Origin: Sialis fuliginosa
Lineage: Eukaryota; Arthropoda; Insecta; Megaloptera; Sialidae
Assembly (NCBI GenBank): GCA_961205875.1
Contig: OY540821.1
Coordinates: 16,120,001 to 16,184,000 of the forward strand
DNA: 64,000 nt
Reading direction: 5' to 3'
Made by a program: the position numbers and the translations under genes. Positions 41,501-53,500 of this stretch are shown here, in pieces. The notes beneath the pieces were generated by a model. That model was given only the letters and a program-made list of their open reading frames with translations, was not told the origin of the DNA and ran no database searches. Position 1 is the stretch's first letter. Each line of letters begins with the position of its first letter.

Positions 41501-44500
41501 GATTCTAGCCTTTAGGGTGCCAGACGAGTTCTGCAGGCGACTGTACATATATAAGTACCTATATATATTCAGATATGATATTTTAATGCTTGCTTCTTAA
41601 GATAATTATTATATTTTCGTGTTCTATTTTAAACTATTTTGTGTAAGATTAGCCAGAATAATTTGCTATACATTTTAAAATTAGATAAGATTGAATACAT
41701 TGCAAAGATAGACTTAAATTTGGACGAAATAAAGACGCGACTACTTAAATTTTAACGAGACGAGACCGAGACAGGGGATTGGGGTAGGATTTTAAATTTT
41801 GATATATTTATGTAACTTTTTGTGATAATAAGGTAAATTCGGACAAAATAATTTTCAATAAAACCCTATCTTCTACCTGTTATTATTTTTACTTTTATAT
41901 ATGAACAGGGTATGTATTGGTATTATTGAATATATTTTTACACTTTCTTGTAAATAAAAAGGGAAGACATTATAAAATATGTATGTAGTTCAATAAACGG
42001 ATATATTCTTGTACAAAATGTATGTTACATATATATCATAAGAAATAATGTATTGAAATGTAATAAATAATTATTTATTAAGGTCCTGAAAATATAAATC
42101 TTTTAAAAATGAATACGAAATAATTTCGCGTATAATAAATATTAGAAACTATATAATTTATGTGTTATATACCGTTTTGATTTTTATGTCTTAGGATATT
42201 TATTTATATTGAATTGTTTTTAAGTGCTTAGGTTGGGTTTGGAGGAATTTTTAATACTTCCTTAGCATACTTAATTATACTTGTTTGTATTTATAAATCA
42301 TTGATTTTTTGCAGTGCATCTGTTTTATGTATGTAAAGTAAAACTAATAATTAATCAATTTTAAAAAATAATTTTTTTTTTGTTTTATTAAATTGTTTGT
42401 TTTTGATTAACAATAATTTTTTTGTAGATCCTTTATTTTTATATAACTATTTGTAAGTTACTGGCACCAGTTATGGCCGCTATAAGAGCAAGGTTTACTG
42501 TTTTTGTAATTGATTTCTCTAGTAATGGATAAAGTAAAACCAGTAATGAGCACAAAATGATATAAAAGAAAGAATCGTCAAATTTGAAACAATGTAAAGC
42601 AATTTCTATGATAATACAATAATTAATAAATAAATTATACTTATAATAAGTTTAAATATCCACCATTTTGACACCTATTGACCTCATGTCATCAAATCAC
42701 GCTGTAAGACAGTTAAATGTATATAGATTAATATTCAGAAATGGTAGTAATCAAATATCAACAAATATTTCTAATTCAGTACATTTAATTTAAAAATAGC
42801 CATTACTGGGATCATATCCAAGACTGGTGCCAGTACTTTAGTTTCACTGTATCTTTATATTTTCGTGTAGCGCCACAATAAACCGTATACGTATGCATAA
42901 TTCATCAAGAAATTGAAAAAGCTATTGACGTAGATCATGTTTAGACACTTCATGAAGATGGATTGATTTTTACATAATGTGAAAGACTAACTCCTCCGTG
43001 ACCTGTTTCTATATAATTACCACGCGATCTAGTGTGCTATGGGCAGGCACAGCACACACAGGATGGTTAAAAACAATAAGAGATAAATCTATTAGAGTAC
43101 GGTAATATTATAAATTATTATAAAATATGCCAACAAAACAGATCTTGAATGTTTTATAATTATATTATTTAAAAGGATGGATATCGGTCCTTATTAATAA
43201 TATAATAATAATAAATATACATTTATAATATGTGTGAAAGCACATATAAAATAATAATAAAGTGCTATAATTTATGATCTATAAATTAATAAAACATTAA
43301 TTTAATTTAATTTATTAATTTTGGTAACAAAACAATTTATAAAATATTATTGATTCCTCGCAGTATCGAAGATACAAGAAGCTTTGTGATCGTTTCAGAA
43401 TAAGAAAAAAAATGTTATCCGATTTCAAAAAATTTCGAACTAATATTTTTTTAGTAAAATTGTATAAAAAGTAAATGATTATACAAGTCTTGAGGCTTCC
43501 GCGGTGATCTTGATATGGATCTTGGTTTCTGGGTCGGTTTGGTCGTGTTATCAGCCAACGAGTGTGACGAAACATTGGCCGATAACACTACCAAACCGAC
43601 GAGGCTTACACCCAGAAGCTAAGATCCAAATTAAATGGTTAACCAATACCAGACAATTAATCTGAACACTTTATCGATTAACTACCTTTGGTGAATTTAG
43701 CACGAGGAAGCACTGTGCATTTACTTTTTTCAAATGTTAGTAGAGTTCATCATTTTGGATTTTGAAATAACATCAAAACTAATTTTAACGATGAAACGAA
43801 CAAAATATTGATTCAAAAAATTATTAGCTTTAACAAAAATATTTAAACAGGAAACAGTAATAAACTGTTTACTTTGTGAAAGATGATATAGGCGTTTACT
43901 TTTTGTATTGGCAAAGTTTTTAATGTCCGCATAAAAACTGGGATTAAATATAAACAAACATTAAATGGTTAAAAGCTGTCATAAAAATTCAATTAGTATA
44001 AAAATAATCTCAAAGCTTTAATGATATATTTTTCTAAGAATCAGATTATAAATATATACACATATAGTTTCAAAGATTTTTTTTAATTCATATAATGCAT
44101 ACAGGCAATACTTATTTAAATGGTATATACAGGGTTCACCAGAATCAAGTAATCATTGCTAAATTTGTTATTATTAAAGCTAGAAGATCGATTATATAGG
44201 CTACATATATAATATAGCCAAAAATATTTTGGAGAACATTCTTCATTTTAAATTAAATAAATAAGTAAAAAACATTTTGTTTTTTTATTTGACAACGAAT
44301 TTGAATGCAATTTGGTCGACCACTTCTGCATACGTACGTACATTTATATTATTTTCTTGCAATTTCAACACCGACTCCCTTAAAAGAACTCATTGCAGAA
44401 TCATAAACAAAAAAAGCATCGCGAACATGAAATATGTCTATATAAATGTTACGTATAAATTCCGAACCTAATTTGGACGACATAAGAAGCAACAAAAGCA

Positions 44501-47500
44501 GAAAAAAACGTACCTTACTCTTGTGTTTCACATTTTATATGAATTCTTAATCTGTTGTCGGTTTATTTTTATTTTTTTCAGTCATTAGAATGTAATAAAA
44601 ATGAAAATAACACTATAGCGCCATCTATTTGTTAATATATAAACTATGTTTTTCCTCAGGGTTTAAATTGGGTCTTAACTTTGTTAGTTTATAGAAAAAA
44701 AGTGTTCACAATTGTAAGTCAAATAAAAAAACTATCTTAACATATGTAGTCGAATAAATTTTAAAATTGTATGGTACGGAACACTAATAGTGCAAAACTC
44801 GACTCGTATGTACATATCCCTTTTTTAAATCTATTAACACAGCTACACAAAAAATGTGCGGAGTCAAAAAATCCAAATTTTTGAAAGTTTTTTTTTATTT
44901 GAGCTTGAATTTTGAGTTTAACTATGTAATCGATTTAAAAAAAATGATGATTTATTGTAAAATCCAAATTCGTCATCGCATTAATACATTTTATAATTAT
45001 AAATTGTTAATGTGTCAAAATTATTAAATAACTGACAAAATAAAACACTTCTTGGTTATTAATTACTAGAAAATTCAGATCATAGTACATCTGTTATAGA
45101 TCGAGTTTTTTAATTGCTCTAAAACCGCTATATTCTATTTCATGATTTACATATCTGAGTAATTTAGAATGACATTTAATTACCACTTGCATGTTTACGA
45201 TTTTGCTTTTGTATTTATTGATGTCTTCAGTAATTGAAAATATATTTACAGTACTATTAATAAATCCTACGTTATCTAATATACATTTATTATTAATTTA
45301 ATATAAGTTAATTTTTTAAATTTTTATTTTATTAGTTCCTTACTATACTTCATATCACTAAAAAATGGTCATTCAATTAAAAAAAAACTGAAGACCTTTT
45401 TTTTTACTCTTATCTTTCCAATTTTTTCTATTTATTTCTACTATTTTCTTCCTTCTATTTAAAAAAAATATCTTGAGTTTTCTCATGGGGGGTGATTGAT
45501 CATCTTAATCCCCCCCTCCCTCCTATCTACGCCACTGTAGAGTAATAGTATTCCATACAGAATATGTGAAAACATAAAATATACATTACATATATATGTA
45601 AAATTCAACAGACATTTGTGACAAATCGAATTTCGTTAGATTTTATTATCAGTTTTATTCACAATTGTTGATAAATATCCTATAGTTTAATATAGATATA
45701 ATCATAAAATATATATACAGGGTTTGTCAAAAGTATGTTACTCTTAATCATACCAAAAAATGTATTTTTAAAAGTTTAATGGAAATTTATAAACTTTTTC
45801 TTTATACAACCTTTTCTAAATGGCAATATAAATTTTCAACCAAACGAACATATAGTGTGAATATGGTTTCGATACGTCCAGTAGTTTAGGCCTGATGAGA
45901 TCACACGTTTTGATTTATAAATATTAAATAGTAATTTTTAATAACAAATTTTAAAACCAAGATTTATAAATAAAGTTGATATCGTCTGAATTCTATATAT
46001 AATTGACAGTTAAGTTATAGGTCCTTACTTATGAGTAACCCTGTATATATAATATGTACTTTTTAGAAAAATGCATGCAGAGTATTACATTTCAAAAGAA
46101 AATTGCAGTTAGAAAATAAAACATGGAATATTTTCATTGTATGAACTGACGAAATTTCCATGTTTTCAACATTACTGTCTGTAGAAAACATTACATAGAA
46201 AACTAGCGCGAAAGAAAATATAACTTTCATTGCTTTGTCTGTAGTGTATTTTTATTGGATGTAAAAAATGTGTGTTAAATTTTGAACTCAAATTCTGTAA
46301 AATTTAAAATAATAGTCGAGTCAATGAAACTCGAAAATCAACCAAAACCTTCAGAAATAACATTTTTTTAAATTTTTGTTATACCATACCTAACATTCTA
46401 ACCGTCAGACTTAATCTCCCCCCCTCTAATTTTGAAAAATTGTATAATTTTCTGATTTTATATTTTTTCAACGAGAAAATTTTACCTGGGGTTTTTGGGG
46501 GCCGCTGATTAAGAATACGTTGTCAAAATAAGTATTTTCCGGGAATTTTTCAATTTTTTTTGTTAAATTATTAGGAACAATCGATTTAAAAAAAAAACAG
46601 GTCAAAATTATGAAAAATCAAAAAAATAAAATTTAAGCAGGGGTAAACCCCAAAAGACCAAAATTCATTTTTCATTTATTTTTACACCTCCGGTATCACA
46701 ATGATTAAAAATAAAATGTACCTATTTTATGTAAGAAAGTTACTTTAAAAATTATCTAATTAATTAAAATAATCTAATATTAAAACTTCTAAAAAACACT
46801 TTTACTGTAATCTTTAATACTCTTAAACATTATTAAATTGCATTTTTTTACTCTCATTTTCTTTTTCTACATTTTCCATTATGGAAAATGCATTTTTAAA
46901 TGTACTTAAAAATAAATTGAGTAAAAACAAACACTACCTTTTTATACCTATCTGGAACATATTTCACGACATTCTGTATAATAACATTCTAAAGGACATT
47001 TCTTTTGTTTGCCTTAACACAAATGTAAAATTCTTAATGAAAGTTTTTTTATGGAACATTTTCTTAATTATTTTTCTCAGCAGAAAATTATGTTCCGTTT
47101 TTTTATTTTAATTGTGGCATTATAAAATTTGTAGAGATTATATTAATTCGTAAATTGTACTTAAAAAAAAGAATTTTTTTTTTAAATAGTTCACAATATA
47201 TAAAATGTTGAAGAGAATATTATTTTCTCAAAAATTATGCATAAATAATAATGTATAAAAAAAGTCTTATGTTGGCCACAGTATTTTTATATTTTTTTTT
47301 ATAATTTGGAACACAAATAGTTGGATAATAATATGACCGAATAAAAAATTACCTTTGCTAAACTAATTTACATCACATCTTGAAATTAATTCGTCAAATT
47401 GTATAGTTGAATTTTTTTGGGTTGGTTAAAAAAATTAAAAAAGCAAGTTGAAATTACTTGAATACTTGAATGTACCAACAGACATATTATAGTTTAGTAG

Positions 47501-50500
47501 ATCATTAAAATTACATCTATACAGGGTGGGATTAAGGAACACAAATAATTAAAGTTTATTTAAAATATATGTTTGTTATAAACAAATTGGGTAAGCATGT
47601 TGGGTGGGCAAGTTGAATAATATAGGTCGTTGTAAGTATAGCACAATATATCTGTTATATAGTAGTATTCACATAGCTAGTCATTTTATTTTTCAGGTTT
47701 TTAAATTGATTTCATAATTTTCAAAACTAAAAAATACGTATTCGATATTTATTAATATTAAAATATAAAAATGTGAAAATTCTGAATTAATTTTAAATAC
47801 GTAATCAATAAGTAGTGATTACAAAATGGGTCGCCCACATATAAGTCACTAACCAAATAGTGAAGAAGCAAATAAAATTGTACGATTTATTTTTCCCTAG
47901 AAATTGTTTAGATTTAGGGTTACTCTGAAATCTAGTTAAGGCATAGTTACAATTACTAAACTTGTATTACATTTATAATTTAAATAATAAAATAAAAACA
48001 TTTGATCCAGCCCTGTGCTAAATGTGTAAACACAGAGCGGCAAAAGTTAAAAGTGAACGTAATATAAAAACAGAAACGCTATAGTTTTTGTTTGTTTTAC
48101 AACAGAAATATTGGCCACATTTCATGTTGTAACAAAAAACCGCTATACGATACAAGTCGAGTTTAAATTCAAAGCACGCCAATTACAACAAAGCTTTCTT
48201 TTATTTCACTTATGGTTCTAAACGCATTTGCGCACATTGAGATAAAAGTTATGGATGCTGTTCTTTTGCTTTGATCTTCGAAAAACTATTAAAATAGAAA
48301 TATATGTACATTAGAGATGGGAAAAATGAGTTTTTTTTAAAGTAATTCTAGCCAGTTGAATTGATTATAAATAAAATTATATATATCGATTTGTTTATTG
48401 AAAAGATTCTTTCAAAAAGAATGTTAGTAGCGGGAGGTTAATGCCCGTTTTTATCACAGGTGGTATTTCTAAACGAATGGTTTTTAAATAGGGGGGTTTT
48501 ATCCAGGGATTAAAACTGGATCTTCTACAAATGTGGTTTCAAAATGTTTTTTTATGTGTATCATGTTATTGTGTATATATTTTACTCACTTCACCAATAC
48601 ATCTAATTTTTAATAATGTAACCAAACTGCACTTAGATCGAAACGAAACATTAGCAATATATGTGTTTCATTCTTTTAACCGAATATTAATTATGCAACG
48701 TTATTTTTGCTTCCTCGCACTTTCGAAGATACGAAAAGCTTTGTGATCGTTTCAGATTGAGAATATTTAGAATATTTTTTGTAGAGCATTAAATTTCCTA
48801 TAATATGGGTCTACAATGTTTGTTGTAAAATATTCCCTTACAAAGATTTATCTTAATGTATTTTTAAAATTCGTGTTTTGTTTTTCTAAATTGATATTTG
48901 CTTGGATATATTAAATGTCATTTTGACGTTTTAAATGTCATTTTGGCGTTTTATTTTTCATTTTGACGTTTTAAATGTCATTTTGACATTTGCATAAATT
49001 TAGATTTAGATTGAAATTGTCAAAAAATTAAAAATATATGAAAAAATATTCTAATATTTTTTAGTAAAATTGTATAAAAATTAAAAGGTTAACCAATTCC
49101 AGGCAATTTATATAAACACTATCGGTTTTTATTTAAATTGTTAAAATAATTAACTACCTTTGGTGAATTTAGCACGAGGAAGCACTGTGCATTTACTTGG
49201 CTGATTTTTTTTATTACTGTTTTAAAACCATTAGTGCAATCTTGATGTAAAAATTGTATGATTTTATTTTATATTGTCAAAACCAGAAACCCAAACGCTA
49301 AACACAAATATTTGTATATTTTGCAGGTTGGTTGGGAGCTCTCTCTACAGGCGTTGCTCTGCTAGTTTCTCCTATCACAATAGCGTTCTGCAGACGGAAA
49401 TCTACCCGTTTAACGGCTGTCATGGGCGGGCTGGTAACAGCATTAGGATGTCTGTTTACATCGTTCGCTTCACAATTTCATCAGTTATTTTTTAGGTAAG
49501 ATTTATGCTTGTATATGTAATGTTATGTGTATTTATTAATACAATAAATTAATACAATAAAAATATTTTTTTTAATTTTAATTGGTTTACTATATTGTCA
49601 GGAAAAAAATACAATTTTTGGTTTCAAACTAGCTTTTATAGAACATATAATTTTATTTTTTAAATTTGTTGATCGTGGTTGCAATAATCCTATAGATACA
49701 CTCATCAAAAAAATATAAAGGATTTAAAAAATCTTCAATCAAAATTTTAAAAATTGATTTTTTAGTTTGAAAATATTTTTTTATAATTTTAAGAAATTAA
49801 ATTTGAATTAAAAAAAATAACCATACAAAACTACAGATTAGTGTTTCAAAATGCTCTTTTCTGCAACTATTTTTAACAAAGATATGATAATTTGAATTTT
49901 TCCTATTATTTTCATAAAAAATATTTTTGCCATTTCTCTAAAATATACGAATATTTTCACAAAACTATTTTATTATGTTTCTTTTATCCTCCTTATAAAA
50001 TATTCTAAATTGATGAAAATAACATTTACAGTCAGACTTATACAGATCGACCATGAATAAAAATAATGTATTCATGTTATTTTTCCCTTGAGATTCAAAA
50101 TTCCGAAATAAGACTGTATAAAAAAACATACGCTATTTCAGTAATAAAATTTTATAGTTCAATATACCACATCAAAAATAAAACTACCATAGGGCAGATA
50201 AATTAAAAAAAAATGCAATAAAATGCAAACAATAAAACGAATTTTCTTTCTGTTTAATTAAACTATATTTTCTTCTCTTCCAGTTACGGCGGAGTAGTTG
50301 GCATCGGCGTTGGTATGACAAGGGATACAGCTACCCTGATGGTAGCCCAGTACTTTAAAAGGAGGAGGGAATTTGTCGAGATATTCATCGTTTCCGGTAG
50401 CGGTCTAGGTATTGCAGTTATGTCGGCTTTCATAAAAGGTGCAATAAGGTAAGTTTTAGGCATAGGGGGGGGGGGAGGATTCATACACTTCTAAACAATG

Positions 50501-53500
50501 GGGGTCATTCCATATAAAATCATCAAGTGGCTGAAGTTGCACCATTTTTAATTTTGATGAAATTTTAGTCAGTATAAAATTAGATAACAGAAACTGTAGT
50601 TAAAATTTTTTAATGATCAGATTCAATTTTCAATGTTTTTTCAACTCGCTATAGCACGCGTTATAGTGAAGCAATTATAATGGGCTTGATGTCATTTGAA
50701 AGCCTATAGAGTCTAGTTTCAAATGATCTAGCTAAATTTTAAGTTTAAATTATTTTCGTTGTAGATATGGGCGTTTTAATTTCATTACTAAAATTGTCAT
50801 TTTTTTTGTGGCTTTCGGGTTCAACTGATAATATGGTATTCAAACAAGAATGTACTTAATCCTAAGTATATATAAAATAATTTTTAATGAAAAAAAAAAA
50901 TGATCGATCCACGACTGACTGAGATTCATTTGTTTTAAGAGGTAAAAATAAATCATACTAATTGGCTTTAGTTCTTTTTTCTGTTATAAACGTTTTAATT
51001 CGAAGAATTTAACTCTTACATTTAATTTAGTAATTTTGTACAATTAATGATTACAAATTTCAAAATTACAAAAATTACAAAAACTCAAAAATTCATTAAA
51101 ATAATAAAGTAACAACGAAATTGAATTCATTGGTAGCTACATATATTGACCCATATGTTTACCTCGCATTGTATTATTTAAATTGTTGGATAGTAAAGGG
51201 TAAAGTGTAAAAGTTACGTAATTTAATATAAACTATTAATTTTAATAAAAAAAAAGTCAATTCGTGAAATATATCGATCAATAAAATGGGATAAAAGTAC
51301 GTGACGATTTATATAAATATTGTGAAACGTGGATGGACGTTTCAGTAACCTGGGGGTGGGAGAGAAAAAATTGGAGCGACATGAACGAAGATTCAAGAAC
51401 CATTAAATATCTTAGAAGCAAATAGATATACTGAGAAAAATTTTAAGTGCACTTACACGTTGAAAAATTTTAAGTCATAAAATTAAATATTTCGATATAT
51501 TGATTGTTAATATATTTTCTATTGTACAATTATTATGTTTCAGTGCAACGAATTGGAGGCTGGGGCTTCAGGCTGTAACTGTCGTTGTGTTCTTCACGTT
51601 TTTTCTCGGCACTTTTTATAGATCTGCTTCCTTGTATCATCCACAAAGAAGAGCTATACTCCATCTGAAAAACCAAAAACGTAAAATCAAAGACAAAAAT
51701 AAGGTACATATGTGTATTGGTTTTACCTCACATATAAATAGTTAAAAACATACAGCACCTTATGGCCCCTCATCCTTTACAAACTAAAATACACCTATCC
51801 TCCGATTTACACGGTAGATACGTTCTGTAATAAAACCGTGTAAACTGAAATCTTGGATTTTGCTAAGTAAAATCGTGTAAAACGAAGAAAAAAACCCAAA
51901 ATGTGCATGATTCAGTAATTTATTTAAGTAAAACAAAAGTCAGACATCTTGGAAAACTCAAAATTGTTCTTAGTTCATAAAACAACAAACATATGAAAGT
52001 AATATAAGTAGATATTTAATTTATGAAGATTACAGGGATTCCCCTAAATGTATATTTTACAAGCCCGGGAATCCCCTGTTCTTTTCATCAGGTAACCGAT
52101 GGAAAAAAAATTCAAAAATGCCATCAAATCTTTGTATAGGCGTAAATGGAGCGGAATAAACATTTTTACTAGTTTTTTAAAAATTGTCAATTTATAAATC
52201 GTGTAAAACAAGTGCCGTGTAAATCGGGGGATAGGTGTTAATATACCTTCTTATAATAATAATAATATACCTCCTTAGACCTATAGCCAGTTTATATTAC
52301 TGTTAAACGTACTTGCGACTAAAAAAACGAAACTTGAAATTGCTATTTATTGATAAAGCATCTAACGTAAACTTTATAGGGGAGGGGGTACATATATTAT
52401 TATTTTATCTTATATAATGGAGTAGGGAGTCCAAAAAATTTCCCCCCCCATATTTTTAACAAGTCGGCGCCCCTGTATATCTTAATCTCTTTACTATAGG
52501 TTGACGATCGCCCACCTTTTTTCGACCTCAGTACTCTGCGCAGCAAAACCGTCCGAATTCTTCTAGTCTCTACCGGTATCAGCGCATTTGGCATCAACAC
52601 CCCGATATTTTACTTGGCCCAACATGCGGAACAAGACGGTTTGGATGATACGGCTTCAGTTACCCTCCACGCGTATCTGGGGGTGGCTTGGACACTTGGC
52701 TGTGTCGCATTTGGGCTGTTGGTAGTCAGAGATTCGGTGGAATGCAGAATAGCTCGACAGTATCTCTGTCAGACGGCGGTCTTCATGTGCGGATTGAGTA
52801 TGCTGGCACTTACGGCGGTGCATGGAAATTATCATGGATATGTTATTTTTGTTTGGATTTATGGTAAGTTGTGTGTTTCCCGAGAATCAGTGGCGTAGAT
52901 AGAGGGGGGATCAAGGGGATCAATCCCCCCCCCATGAGTCTACAAAAATTATAAGTTGATCAAAAGAATTTATAATAATAAACTCTTCTAGTATGAACAA
53001 AATCAACTTTTTTTTTAAAATGCAATAGTTAGTACGAAAAGAGTCTAATAGGATTTTATTTTCAGCTCTTAGTCGGTTTTAAAAAGGCAAATTAATTTTT
53101 TTAAATGTTTTTTTTATATTTTTTATTATACATTACATGAAATGTACTGTATAATAAAGTATAGTAATAATGAAAAAAATCGAACTCGAGATTTTAACGA
53201 AATTACACGTATTGAGGGTCCCTGAACCAAAAATATGAGGTTAAATACTAAGTCATATCCCCCTCCCACCGCAAAAAGCTATCTACGCCACTGTCGAGAA
53301 TTTTACGGGATCGGAAACAGAAAATTACATTGCCCAAAATTGTGTATATTTTTTTCACTCCTGGGGAGAGGGAAACATGAAAATTTGAAATTCCACAAAG
53401 TTATAAGATAGTGGCACCATTTTTAATTAAATGTACTGAATTAGAAATATTTGTCGATATTTGATTACTACCATTTCTGAATATTAATCTATATACATTT

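Larger units (their letters stand above)
13273..49326 (+). other. Intron 2 of the MCT-like gene (36 kb)
   Basis: Starts GTGTGTGTGCC and ends TATTTTGCAG. Much of it is recognisable repeats listed separately. Stretches where I see only AT-rich sequence without a repeat or gene include about 14118-15280, 15460-16730, 18515-20160, 20560-22220, 25950-27280, 27450-29150, 31050-31700, 32030-32550, 37350-38110, 38380-39420, 41550-42450 and 46700-48680. No second gene or intact transposase was found inside it. Confidence 0.8.
51704..52499 (+). other. Intron 5
   Basis: 796 bp, GTACAT...ACTATAG. More than half is a MITE (51791-52238); a hAT-like right end closes at 52475. Confidence 0.85.
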
